64,000 nucleotides of DNA from Bacillota bacterium (lineage in GTDB: Bacteria; Bacillota; Sulfobacillia; JAJZYS01; JAJYTV01): contig JAJYTE010000001.1 of assembly GCA_021793215.1 (NCBI GenBank), positions 82,329-146,328 on the forward strand. The letters run 5' to 3'. A program made the position numbers and the translations under genes. This document shows positions 23,942 through 32,051 of the stretch, in pieces. Below the pieces are notes generated by a model. That model saw only the letters and a program-made list of their open reading frames with translations. It was not told the origin of the DNA and did not search any database. Numbering within the stretch: the stretch's first letter is position 1; each line of letters begins with the position of its first letter.

Positions 23942-24052
23942 AAGGGCGATGCCTCCTTGAATGTCCTCTGCGCACTAGGCTTCCCCGCTCTGCGCATGGC
24001 GCACCACTTCCCGGTCCGTTCCATAGGGTACGGGCGGAGCGGAGGTGGCGCG

Positions 24053-24754
24053 GTGGGAGACGGTGCGGAACACGGCTGGGTGTGGGGAGGGAAGCTGAAG
24101 GCAGGAAAGGTCGACGTGGAGCGTCTTCTGGTCCAGGTTCCTCTGGTGCGGCCTGGCCAGGAGCTGAGACCGATCCTTGAAGCCCATCTGAAGACGAAGG
24201 TGCGACCGGGCGACATCGCCTTCATCTCGGAGAAGGTCGTTGCGATCACGCAGGGACGGGTGGTCGGGATGTGGCAGATCACGCCGCGACCACTCGCGAA
24301 CTTCCTGTCGCGCTTCGTGAGGAAAACGCCCCATGGGATGGGAGTCAGACAGCCGGTCGTAATGGAAATGGCCATGAGAGAGGCGGGACCAGCCCGGATC
24401 GTCGTCGCCGCGGTCGTCGGTGGGTTGACGCGGGCGATCGGGCGAAGCGGAGACTTCTACCGCATCGCAGGGCGGAAGGTCGCGGCGATCGACGGACCGA
24501 ACCGCCACACGGTGCGCCCCTATGGCTACTACGTAATCCTTGCCCCAGAGGAGCCGGAGAAGGTGGCGGAGGAGATCGCCGGCATCCTGGGAGTGCCCGC
24601 AGCCGTAGTGGACTGCAACGACCTCGGCAGTGAGGTGCTGGGCGCGAGCAGCGGAGTGGACATCGCGTTCGTGCGCAACGCGCTGCATGGCAACCCTATG
24701 GGCCAGGGTCACCAGCGCACGCCGATGGGCGTGCTCAGGGTCGCAGCGAACTAA
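24053..24754 (+). CDS. CofE-like (F420-0:L-glutamate ligase family) protein
   Basis: About 233 residues. The first half has 'LRPILEAHLKTKVRPGDIAFISEKVVAITQGR', the nucleotide and metal region of the CofE/FbiB fold; the end has 'VVDCNDLGSEVLGASSGVDI', 'NPMGQGHQRTPMGVLR'. CofE adds glutamate to coenzyme F420-0, but Bacillota contain CofE relatives of unknown amide-ligase function. No cofC, cofD, cofG or cofH gene is in the window, so F420 synthesis is not shown. GTG 24053 with GGAGG 7 bases upstream is preferred over the ATG at 23996. Confidence 0.75.
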   Translation: MGDGAEHGWVWGGKLKAGKVDVERLLVQVPLVRPGQELRPILEAHLKTKVRPGDIAFISEKVVAITQGRVVGMWQITPRPLANFLSRFVRKTPHGMGVRQPVVMEMAMREAGPARIVVAAVVGGLTRAIGRSGDFYRIAGRKVAAIDGPNRHTVRPYGYYVILAPEEPEKVAEEIAGILGVPAAVVDCNDLGSEVLGASSGVDIAFVRNALHGNPMGQGHQRTPMGVLRVAAN

Positions 24755-25281
24755 GCGTCGCCGACCGTCTGGAGGGCCGTATGCATGGGTGCCTTCTGGT
24801 AAGGTTCACGGTCGAGGCTACGCGCGACCAGACCGGATCATGGCAACAGACGGAAGGTGTTGCCGCCGTCGCTCGTCGCCCCAAAGGAGGTGCCCGGCCT
24901 GAACGGCGGCTGGAAGCGTGACCTCCTGTCAGGCCCGCCCACCATCCGCGCTGCGAAGCGCGGTCGGGGCGCGATACATCGATGCGGCCCGCTCAAGGCC
25001 AGGGAATCTGCGTCGGCATGGTAGAGCCAGACGGGGGTGCCTTGGACGGTCATCCCGTCGTCGGTGACCTTTGCTCCGCCCGGTGTAGGCCAGAGTCCTC
25101 CGTAGTGAAGAGTGCAGGCCGCCCCTGCAAGGCCTCTCCGAGCAGCAGGTGGAGAGCAGTACGAGCAGGGCAAAAGCTGTGAAGGTTCTACGAAGCGTCG
25201 GCTGCCTCGCGTGCTCGCCTCCTGCATCTGCAAGAGGAAGGGCTTGCTTGCATCGGGTCTCCTCGCAGGGCGCACCGCTCC
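24755..25281. other. 527-base stretch without a confident gene; possible decayed lipoprotein
   Basis: On the minus strand one frame carries a lipoprotein-like leader 'FTAFALLVLLSTCCSE', but this frame has no usable start and becomes non-conserved. A different frame continues with plausible protein ('CTLHYGGLWPTPGGAKVTDDG'). Joining them needs a frameshift near 25130. This may be a degraded small lipoprotein gene downstream of the DUF421 gene. Nothing else is recognisable. Confidence 0.3.
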
Positions 25282-25791
25282 TTACAAGCGCCGGCTGCGG
25301 ACGCGTCGCTGGCCGCGGTGCATCTCCACGTGCAGCGGTACGACCGAGATCGTGCCGTCCGTCTCCAGCACCGCGAGGCCGACCTCCGAGACGGCAGCGA
25401 ACCCATGCTCGCGCAGGGCCATCATGCACTCATCCTCGCTAAGTCCCTCGCGGCGCATGGCTTCCTTGACGAACTTCCCCTTGCGAACGACGATGGTCGG
25501 ATCCCCCTCTGCGATCCGCCGAAACCATGGGCTCGCGGACCGCAGGCGGGCGACGAGGAAGTTCACCACGAAGAGCGTCACGGTGATGATCACGCCGCCC
25601 AGGAGGGACGTGTCCGGGCCGGTGATCGCAGGCTGCACGGCGTTCGCGACGAGCAGCACCAGCACGAGATCGAACAGCGTGAACTGGCCGACCTCGCGCT
25701 TTCCGAAGAGCCGAAGCCCCACGAGCAGCACGAGGTAGATGACGACGGAGCGGGCGACGATCTGCCACCAGGGAACGGCGAGCTGCCACAT
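25282..25791 (-). CDS. DUF421-family (YetF/YrbG-like) membrane protein
   Basis: About 169 residues. Two to three N-terminal helices ('ARSVVIYLVLLVGLRLFGKREVGQ', 'GGVIITVTLFVVNFLVARL') are followed by a cytoplasmic alpha/beta domain with 'GDPTIVVRKGKFVKEAMRREGLSEDE', which is the standard DUF421 arrangement. Bacillus relatives are linked to spore germination and unknown membrane roles. The start is ATG 25791 ('MWQLAVPWW') with GGGG upstream; the track start at 25914 adds 41 non-conserved residues. Confidence 0.85.
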   Translation of the reverse strand: MWQLAVPWWQIVARSVVIYLVLLVGLRLFGKREVGQFTLFDLVLVLLVANAVQPAITGPDTSLLGGVIITVTLFVVNFLVARLRSASPWFRRIAEGDPTIVVRKGKFVKEAMRREGLSEDECMMALREHGFAAVSEVGLAVLETDGTISVVPLHVEMHRGQRRVRSRRL

Positions 25792-25927
25792 GTTCAAGCC
25801 CCCATCCCGTGGACTGGGCCAAGGCGCGGCGCGCGCCGACTCTGGTAAACATTCTAGCCGAAGTCGGGCGGCACGAGAGACAGCCTTCGTCGCCCTTTGG
25901 GTTCCGATCCGCACCTCCTATCAAGGA

Positions 25928-27838
25928 TCAGGAAGCGGATGCGTCCGATGCGTCCTGACCGGCGAACTGGCTCTGGTAGAGATCGCGGTAAGGGCCGTTG
26001 CGCCGCAGCATCTCCTCGTGCCTTCCCTGCTCGACGACGCGTCCGTGCTCCATGAGGACGATGTGATCGGCCCCGCGGATCGTAGAGAGGCGGTGCGCGA
26101 TCACGAAGCTCGTGCGCCCGCGCATCAGGCTGTGCATCGCAGCTTGGACCGCCACCTCGGTGCGCGTGTCCACGCTGCTTGTCGCCTCGTCGAGGATCAG
26201 TGCGGGTGGGTCGGCGAGGAAGGCGCGCGCGATCGTCAGGAGTTGGCGCTGTCCCTGGGAGAGGTTCGAGGCCTCCTCGTTCAGCTCCGTCTCGTAGCCG
26301 TGCGGCAGGGTGCGGATGAAGTGGTCCGCGTGCGCGGCACGGGCCGCCGCCTCGACCTCCTCGCGGCTCGCGTCCTCGCGGCCGTAGGCGATGTTCTCGC
26401 GGATCGTCCCGTGGAAGAGCCAGGTGTCCTGCAGCACCATCCCGAACACGCGGCGCAACTGCCGACGCGAGAGGCTTCGGATGTCGCGTCGGTCCAGGAG
26501 GATGCGACCTTCATCCACGTCGTAGAATCGCATCAGGAGGTTCACGAGCGTCGTCTTGCCGGCGCCCGTAGGGCCGACGATCGCAAGCGTCTCGCCTGCG
26601 CGGACGTTGATGTTGAGGTTCTCGATCAGCGGATGGTTCGGTTCGTAGCGGAAGGAGACGCCTTCGAACGTGACCTGTCCGCGCACGCGCTCCTGGCCGG
26701 CATCCGCGTCCTCTTCCTGAGACTCCTCCGACTCGTCGAGGATCTCGAAGACCCGCTCGGCCGAAGCCAGCGTCGACTGGATATTGTTCGAGATGCTGGC
26801 GAGCTGGGTGATCGGCTGCGAGAACTGGCGCGCGTACTGGATGAACGCCTGGATGTCGCCGATCTGGATGCTTCGACCGACGACCAGGACTCCACCGATC
26901 ACGCTCACGAGCACGTAGCCGAAGTTCCCGATCACGTTCATCAGCGGCATGATGATGCCGGTGACGAACTGCGCCTTCCAGGTCGCCTCGGCGAGGTCCT
27001 CGTTCATGCGCTCGAACTCTTGCTGGGAGCGCTGCTCGTGTCCGAACGCGCGCACGATGAGGTGGCCCGTGTACATCTCCTCGATGTGCCCGTTCAGGTC
27101 GCCCAAGTGGCGCTGACGCTGGAGGAAGTAGGTCTGGGAGCGCCGGGCGACCGCGCGCGTGACGATGAAGCTGAGCGGCAGGGTGATCGCCACCGCGAGG
27201 GTCAGGAGCGGGCTGATCGTCAGCATCATCACCGTCACGCCAACGAAGGTGACGACCGAGGTGACGAGCTGCGTGAGGCTCTGCTGCAGTGTCGTGGAGA
27301 TGTTGTCGAAGTCGTTGACGAAGCGGCTGAGGATCTCGCCGTGCGGATGGGAGTCGAAGAATTGCACCGGCAGGCGCGTCAGCTTCTCCATCACCTGGCT
27401 GCGGATGGTGTAGACCGTGCGTTGGGCGACGCCGGCCATCAGGTACTGCTGCACCCAGGAGAAGATCGAGCTGAAGACGTAGAGGCCCGCGAGCCACAGG
27501 GCGAGGTTCAGGATCTTCGCGAAGTCCACGCCGCCGCCCGGCACATGCCGCAGCTTCTCGAGGAAGCCGTTGAACAGCACGGTCGTAGCGTCGCCCAGGA
27601 TCTTCGGGCTCCAGATGCTGAAGACGGTGCTCGCGACCGCCGCGACGACGACGAGCACCAAGAGCGGCGCGCTCGCGCGGAAGTAGGAGAGCAGGCGCAG
27701 GGCCGTCCCCTTGGCCTGCTTGGGCTTCTCGACGGGCATCGCGAGACCCATCGGCCCTCCGCCGCCGCCGAACTCGCCGGGTCGCATGCCGCCACGACGC
27801 GTCGGCCCCTGGGGCGGCGCCCCACCCGGCCGGCTCAC
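25928..27838 (-). CDS. ABC exporter half-transporter with canonical ATPase site
   Basis: 636 residues: a Gly/Pro-rich cytoplasmic N-terminus, six membrane helices (about 50-350) and an ATPase domain. Walker A is 'GPTGAGKTT', the signature 'NLSQGQRQ', Walker B with catalytic Glu is 'ALILDEATSSVDTRTE', and the switch His is in 'FVIAHRLST'. It overlaps the end of the preceding exporter gene by ATGA, so the two form a heterodimer of the BmrCD/TM287-288 kind, exporting drugs, lipids or peptides. This subunit carries the catalytic Glu (BmrD-like). Confidence 0.93.
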   Translation of the reverse strand: MSRPGGAPPQGPTRRGGMRPGEFGGGGGPMGLAMPVEKPKQAKGTALRLLSYFRASAPLLVLVVVAAVASTVFSIWSPKILGDATTVLFNGFLEKLRHVPGGGVDFAKILNLALWLAGLYVFSSIFSWVQQYLMAGVAQRTVYTIRSQVMEKLTRLPVQFFDSHPHGEILSRFVNDFDNISTTLQQSLTQLVTSVVTFVGVTVMMLTISPLLTLAVAITLPLSFIVTRAVARRSQTYFLQRQRHLGDLNGHIEEMYTGHLIVRAFGHEQRSQQEFERMNEDLAEATWKAQFVTGIIMPLMNVIGNFGYVLVSVIGGVLVVGRSIQIGDIQAFIQYARQFSQPITQLASISNNIQSTLASAERVFEILDESEESQEEDADAGQERVRGQVTFEGVSFRYEPNHPLIENLNINVRAGETLAIVGPTGAGKTTLVNLLMRFYDVDEGRILLDRRDIRSLSRRQLRRVFGMVLQDTWLFHGTIRENIAYGREDASREEVEAAARAAHADHFIRTLPHGYETELNEEASNLSQGQRQLLTIARAFLADPPALILDEATSSVDTRTEVAVQAAMHSLMRGRTSFVIAHRLSTIRGADHIVLMEHGRVVEQGRHEEMLRRNGPYRDLYQSQFAGQDASDASAS

Positions 27839-29562
27839 GCGATCTCCTCCGGAGAGAGCTGCGAAGAGACGATCTCGGCGTAGACGGGGCAGTCCGCCAT
27901 CAGTTGGCGGTGCGTGCCGGCGCCCACCAGGCGCCCATCGTCGAGGACGAGGATCTGGTCGGCGTCCATCACGGTGCTCGCGCGCTGCGCGACGATCAGC
28001 ACGCTTGCCTTCGCGAGTTCACGCCTCAGCGCTGCGCGGACGAGCGAGTCGGTTTTGAAGTCGAGGGCGGAGAAGCTGTCGTCGAAGATGTAGATCTCCG
28101 CCGAGCGCACGAGCGCGCGCGCCATCGCCAGGCGCTGGCGCTGTCCGCCGGACAGGTTGAGGCCGCCCTGGGACACGCCTGCCCCGAGTCCGTCGTCCAT
28201 CTCCGCGATGAATTCCGACGCCTGCGCGATGTCCGCGGCGTGACTTGCGGCCGCCTCGGAGGCCGCCTGGTCGCCGTAGCGGATGTTCTGGAGCACACTG
28301 CCGCTGAACAGGACCGCCTTCTGCGGTGCGTACCCAAGCCTCTGGCGCAGGTCGGCCTGGCGGATCTTCCGGACGTCGACGCCGTCGACGAGCACACTCC
28401 CGTCGCTGACGTCGTAGAACCGAGGGATCAGATTGAGCAGCGTCGACTTGCCCGCCCCGGTTCCGCCGATGATCGCGGTGACCTCGCCCGGGCGCGTGCT
28501 GAAACTGACGTCCCGGAGTGCCGGCTCCTCGCCGCCGGGATAGTAGAACGTCACGTGGCGGAACTCGATCGTGCCGGGACCGCGCCCGACTTCCGTAGGG
28601 TGCTCCGGGTCGCGGAACTCCGGGTCGAGGGCGAGGACCTCGTTGATGCGCACCGCGGAGGCCTGCGCTCGCGGCACCATGAACAGCATCATCGAGACCA
28701 TCAGCACCGAGAACATGATCTGCATGACGTACTGGATGAACGCCATCAAGTTGCCGATTTGCAGTGAGCCCGCGTTGATTTGGACGGCGCCGAACCAGAC
28801 GATGGCCACCGTCGCCAGGTTCATGATCAGCATGACGACCGGCATCAGGGTCGCCATCAGCTGGAAGACGCGCACGGAGGTGTCGGTCAGGTCGAGGTTC
28901 GCCGCATCGAAGCGTCGGAGTTCGAAGGGCAGACGACCGAAGGCGCGGACGACTCGCACCCCCGTCAGGTTCTCCCGCAGTACGAGGTTCAGCCGGTCCA
29001 CCTTTCGCTGGATGGCTCGGAAGAGACCGAACCCCTGTCGCATCAGCAGCCAGATCGCGAGGGACATCAGCGGAAGCGCCACCACGATGACCAGGGAGAG
29101 CGGCGCGTCGGTGCGCACCGCCAGGATGATTCCGCCGATGGCGGTCAAGGGGGCCATGACCAGCATGCGCAGGAGCATGTTGACGAACTGCTGCACCTGC
29201 ATCACGTCGTTCGTGCTGCGCACGATCAGGGACGACGTGCCGATCTGGTCGAACTCCCGCAGGGTGAAATGCTCTACATGGCTGAAGATCCGGGTGCGCA
29301 ACAGCTTGCCGAAGCCTGCCGTCGCCCTCGCGCTGAAGTAGCTCGAGAGGACACTGGCGGCGCCCCCGAGCACCGTTACGCTGAGCATCCAGATGCCCTC
29401 GCGCAGGATGTAGCCCTGGTCGCCGCGGATGATGCCCGTGTCGACGATGTCCGACATCAGGTTCGGAAGGTATAGGCTCGACATCGTCTGGATGAACGTC
29501 AACACGAGCACCAGGACGATGAACGCCCGGTATGGTCTCAGGAACTCTGTCAGTTTCACCAC
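27835..29562 (-). CDS. ABC exporter half-transporter with degenerate ATPase site
   Basis: 575 residues: six membrane helices and an ATPase domain with Walker A 'GGTGAGKST' and signature 'NLSGGQRQ'. Walker B reads 'IYIFDDSFSALD', with Asp where the catalytic Glu should be, and the switch motif is 'LIVAQRAST' with Gln instead of His. These changes mark the non-hydrolytic site of heterodimeric exporters (BmrC, TM287). It is first in the operon; a 7-bp dyad lies in its promoter region. Confidence 0.93.
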   Translation of the reverse strand: MVKLTEFLRPYRAFIVLVLVLTFIQTMSSLYLPNLMSDIVDTGIIRGDQGYILREGIWMLSVTVLGGAASVLSSYFSARATAGFGKLLRTRIFSHVEHFTLREFDQIGTSSLIVRSTNDVMQVQQFVNMLLRMLVMAPLTAIGGIILAVRTDAPLSLVIVVALPLMSLAIWLLMRQGFGLFRAIQRKVDRLNLVLRENLTGVRVVRAFGRLPFELRRFDAANLDLTDTSVRVFQLMATLMPVVMLIMNLATVAIVWFGAVQINAGSLQIGNLMAFIQYVMQIMFSVLMVSMMLFMVPRAQASAVRINEVLALDPEFRDPEHPTEVGRGPGTIEFRHVTFYYPGGEEPALRDVSFSTRPGEVTAIIGGTGAGKSTLLNLIPRFYDVSDGSVLVDGVDVRKIRQADLRQRLGYAPQKAVLFSGSVLQNIRYGDQAASEAAASHAADIAQASEFIAEMDDGLGAGVSQGGLNLSGGQRQRLAMARALVRSAEIYIFDDSFSALDFKTDSLVRAALRRELAKASVLIVAQRASTVMDADQILVLDDGRLVGAGTHRQLMADCPVYAEIVSSQLSPEEIA

Positions 29563-29593
29563 GCGTGAAGATCCTCCCGGCGCAGTCGCGCTG

Positions 29594-29622
29594 CAGGAAC
29601 GTTAAGTTCCTGAAATATATTA
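29594..29622 (-). promoter_or_regulatory. Dyad and -10 region before the ABC exporter operon
   Basis: CAGGAAC-GTTAA-GTTCCTG (29594-29612) is a perfect inverted repeat. On the minus strand it follows a TAATAT -10-like hexamer (complement of 29617-29622), so it would cover the transcription start. It looks like an operator for a TetR- or MarR-type repressor encoded elsewhere. Confidence 0.55.
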
Positions 29623-29691
29623 GCACAACGCGTCCAGCGGGTGCACGGGGAGGATGAGCTTCGCGGAGACAGGCGACTTCCGGCGCGCCGG

Positions 29692-30450
29692 CTAGGCGCG
29701 ACTGCTCGGGTAGATCCTACGAGGCGTCTGTGGAAGCGTCGCCGTCGCGCGCTGCGTCGGGTGCGGCTTGTGGCTGCGCACGTCGGGCTGCGCCGGCGTC
29801 GACGCGTAGAAGGCGACGACGCCGCGCGCCACCGCTTCGCCGAGTTTCCTCTGGTAATCGGTCTGGACTAGGAGGTCTGTCTCCTTAGGGTTCGAGAGGA
29901 AGCCGAACTCGATGAGGACTGCGGTCATCGTCAGATGGCGCATCAGGTAGAGAGGCAGCTTCCCGTCGATGATACGTTTGCTGTCCGTAAGCGGCCCGAG
30001 TTGGGCCATGAGATGCTCGCCAAGGCGCATGCGCTCAGGCGAGGGGTTCTCTCCCAGGAAGACCTGCGCACCATGCGCCGATGGGGTCGAGGGGTACTTG
30101 TTCGCATGAAGGCTCAGGAAAAGGTCCGCCTTGGCGTGCTCCGCGAGGGTGACGCGCGCCTCGAGGTTCTCCCGCTGCAGGTTGCCGCCGCGCGACTTGT
30201 CCAGGAGGTTGCGCTCCGTCGTCCGGGTCAGGAGGACCTTTGCGCCCCGCGCGCGCAGAGCCTGCGCAACTTCTTTGCCGATGCCGAGGACGATGTCGCT
30301 TTCGAAGAGCATCCCGGCGCGGGCGCCGGAATCGCGCCCGCCGTGGCCAGGGTCGACCACGATCACCTTCCCAGTCAGTGGTGGGGTCCTTGGAGCCGGT
30401 GCCGCCATGAGCATGGCCCCGGTGGCGAGGGCCGCGATGAACTGTCTCAT
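29692..30450 (-). CDS. N-acetylmuramoyl-L-alanine amidase (Amidase_3), CwlD-like
   Basis: 252 residues. An N-terminal hydrophobic stretch (MRQFIAALATGAMLMAAP) could be a signal sequence. The zinc amidase core is complete: 'VIVVDPGHGGRDSGA' (His), 'LFESDIVLGIGKEVA' (Glu), 'DLFLSLHANKYP' (His) and the catalytic Glu in 'TAVLIEFGFLSN'. It cuts the bond between N-acetylmuramic acid and L-alanine. The size without wall-binding repeats resembles CwlD, which makes muramic lactam in spore cortex, but a vegetative role cannot be excluded. Confidence 0.88.
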   Translation of the reverse strand: MRQFIAALATGAMLMAAPAPRTPPLTGKVIVVDPGHGGRDSGARAGMLFESDIVLGIGKEVAQALRARGAKVLLTRTTERNLLDKSRGGNLQRENLEARVTLAEHAKADLFLSLHANKYPSTPSAHGAQVFLGENPSPERMRLGEHLMAQLGPLTDSKRIIDGKLPLYLMRHLTMTAVLIEFGFLSNPKETDLLVQTDYQRKLGEAVARGVVAFYASTPAQPDVRSHKPHPTQRATATLPQTPRRIYPSSRA

Positions 30451-30507
30451 ACAGAGAGTAGTCCCTGTCGGAGCGCTGCGTATGTGTTAGGGCCTCGCGA
30501 ACGCCAA

Positions 30508-30533
30508 GCGGACCCGGCGTTCGCCGGGTCCGC
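30508..30533 (-). terminator. Terminator of the RRM gene
   Basis: Perfect 12-bp stem gcggacccggcg / cgccgggtccgc with a 2-base loop, between the RRM stop and the amidase start. Confidence 0.7.
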
Positions 30534-30547
30534 AGTGGAGGTTTTGT

Positions 30548-30829
30548 TTAGTAGCGGCGGGTCGGTGCGCGGTTCTCGCGCGGGCGAGCCTCGTTGACCG
30601 TCAGCTCGCGTCCTTCCCAGTCCGCGCCGTTCAGGGCGTCGATGACGTCCTGGGCCTTGTCGGCCGGGACCTCGACGAACCCGAATCCACGGGAACGACC
30701 CGTCTCGCGATCGGTCGCGATGCGGGCTGCGATTACCTCCGCGTACTGCGAAACAGCGCGCGTCAGGTCGTCGCTCGTCACTGACCAAGGCAAGTTGCCA
30801 AAGTAAAGAGTCTTGACCAAGTCTTCCAC
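30548..30829 (-). CDS. RNA-recognition-motif (RRM) protein
   Basis: About 93 residues, one RRM. RNP2 is 'TLYFGNLPWSVT' and RNP1 is 'RSRGFGFVEVP', with the aromatic side chains that stack on RNA bases. The short tail 'RPRENRAPTRRY' is basic. Bacterial RRM proteins of this kind bind single-stranded RNA, often as cold-inducible chaperones. The start is GTG 30829 after GGGAG; the track start at 30928 is too long. It is followed by a clear terminator, so it is probably a monocistronic gene. Confidence 0.85.
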   Translation of the reverse strand: MEDLVKTLYFGNLPWSVTSDDLTRAVSQYAEVIAARIATDRETGRSRGFGFVEVPADKAQDVIDALNGADWEGRELTVNEARPRENRAPTRRY

Positions 30830-30969
30830 TGCACTCCCTTCATCTTTGTCGTTCGCTTGGAAGTGCACGGAGACATGGCCAGAAACCCGAGCCAGGATCC
30901 ATACCAACTGCCCAAAGCGACACGTCAACTATAGCGCCTCGCGGCGCGCTGCGCAACCCGGCCAATCGG

Positions 30970-31110
30970 TCACTCTGGCGATCCTGCGTCGGTATCGTCC
31001 GCCGCGGGCGGGCCCTCGTCGGCGCGGCCGCAGCACTCGCCGTACGAAAGGCCTGAGCCGCAAGGGCAAAGCTCGTCCGAGGCAGGCGTCCTCTGGGTCT
31101 CCTCATCCAT
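30970..31110 (-). CDS. 46-residue SEC-C-motif zinc-binding protein
   Basis: Too short for the ORF track. The ATG at 31110 follows an excellent GGAGGTGATCGCG RBS and gives a 46-residue protein with the SEC-C motif 'CPCGSGLSYGECCGR', the Cys-rich zinc site found at the SecA C-terminus and in small free-standing proteins. The remainder is acidic and unstructured. A role in binding SecB, ribosomes or other proteins is known for the motif; the partner here is unknown. A weak ORF ends just upstream. Confidence 0.75.
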   Translation of the reverse strand: MDEETQRTPASDELCPCGSGLSYGECCGRADEGPPAADDTDAGSPE

Positions 31111-31125
31111 CGCGATCACCTCCAG

Positions 31126-31320
31126 TTACGCAATCCTGCGGCTTAGTATGCGAAGGCAGCCCGATCTATGCGGACCTCGCGCCGCAGGGTTCCCTTGAGC
31201 TGCGGCGATCCAGACGCGACGGCAATGGCGCCTGACGGTGCATCGCCAACAATTCTTGTCGGAGAGCCACTCGTCCTCCACGAGTTCGGCGCGAGTCACA
31301 GGGAACGAGAAGCGAAGCAC
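31126..31320 (-). CDS. Possible small protein upstream of the SEC-C gene
   Basis: An open frame ends with TAA 15 bases before the SEC-C start. Its readable part contains 'ELVEDEWLSDKNCWRCTVRRHC', with a Cys-rich stretch that could bind zinc. I give the GTG at 31320, but no clear RBS supports it, and the frame remains open far upstream. It matches no family I know. It may be non-coding. Confidence 0.25.
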   Translation of the reverse strand: MLRFSFPVTRAELVEDEWLSDKNCWRCTVRRHCRRVWIAAAQGNPAARGPHRSGCLRILSRRIA

Positions 31321-31505
31321 CGCTTCGCCGCGGTCGCCCCAGACTTCGGCGAGGTGCTCCTTTGGCGCAGCGGCGGTCCGTGCCAGACTTCCCTCGTACT
31401 TCGCCGCATCCCTTCGGGGCGGACCAGGCCCGCCGCACGGAGCATCCGACGCACCGCCTGCCGTACAGCCGCGTGACGACGCCGAACGGAGAGCCCACGC
31501 GGCCG

Positions 31506-31535
31506 TTGGCGCGGCCACTCCCGAAAGCCTAAAAT
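31506..31535 (+). promoter_or_regulatory. Promoter of the usp gene
   Basis: TTGGCG, 18-base spacer, TAAAAT, about 60 bases before the ATG. The rest of 31321-31505 shows nothing convincing. Confidence 0.6.
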
Positions 31536-31596
31536 CGGGGCGAACCTTAAAGCGACGGGGCTGCGCACGCAGTTCGCGTCGAGAGGAGGGCTCGGC

Positions 31597-32004
31597 ATGC
31601 GCATCCTTTTGGCGACCGATGGATCGGACGGAGCGCTCACTGCTGCGCGCTACGTCGCCAAGGTGTTCGCGGGAGACGTGGAGATCACGCTGGTAAACGT
31701 CCTGCGCAACCCCGTGGAGTACTTCCCGGATGCGGCCATCGCCTACGATCCGGAGCTGTGGCACCAGCAGGGCAAGAAGTACTCGGAGGGCGTCTTCGGA
31801 GCGACGCGAGAGGCCCTCGGAGGCCGCGTCGTGAAGGAAGTCTTCCGCGAGGGCGTGCCGCACCATGCGATCCTCGACATGTCGCGCGACTTCGATCTCG
31901 TGGTCGTCGGCAAGCGCCGCAAGCCGAGCCTCTCGCGGCTCGTGCTCGGTTCTGTGAGCCAGGCGCTCGCCCACAACCTGCAAGTTCCGCTGCTGATCGT
32001 TTAG
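31597..32004 (+). CDS. Universal stress protein (UspA family)
   Basis: 135 residues with the Usp alpha/beta fold: 'MRILLATDGSDGALTAARYV' at the start and 'FDLVVVGKRRKPSLSRLVLGSVSQALAHN' near the end. The G-x2-G-x9-G(S/T) ATP-binding pattern appears as 'GKRRKPSLSRLVLGS', so the first glycines are changed and ATP binding is uncertain. RBS GAGAGGAGGG. The gene is alone between its own promoter and terminator. Confidence 0.9.
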   Translation: MRILLATDGSDGALTAARYVAKVFAGDVEITLVNVLRNPVEYFPDAAIAYDPELWHQQGKKYSEGVFGATREALGGRVVKEVFREGVPHHAILDMSRDFDLVVVGKRRKPSLSRLVLGSVSQALAHNLQVPLLIV

Positions 32005-32008
32005 GAAG

Positions 32009-32048
32009 CGAGGGCCCGCGCACGTCTGAGGCGGTGCGCGGGCCCTCG
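32009..32048. terminator. Bidirectional terminator between usp and MFS genes
   Basis: Stem cgagggcccgcgcac / gtgcgcgggccctcg with a 10-base loop, between convergent stops. Confidence 0.8.
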
Positions 32049-32051
32049 GCG

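Noticed and set aside
24838-25275. 145-residue minus-strand ORF as a real gene
   Set aside because: No family signature and the plausible leader is in another frame; treated as possibly degraded.
25739-27883. 714-residue ORF opposite the ABC exporter gene
   Set aside because: Shadow frame with biased composition and no domain.
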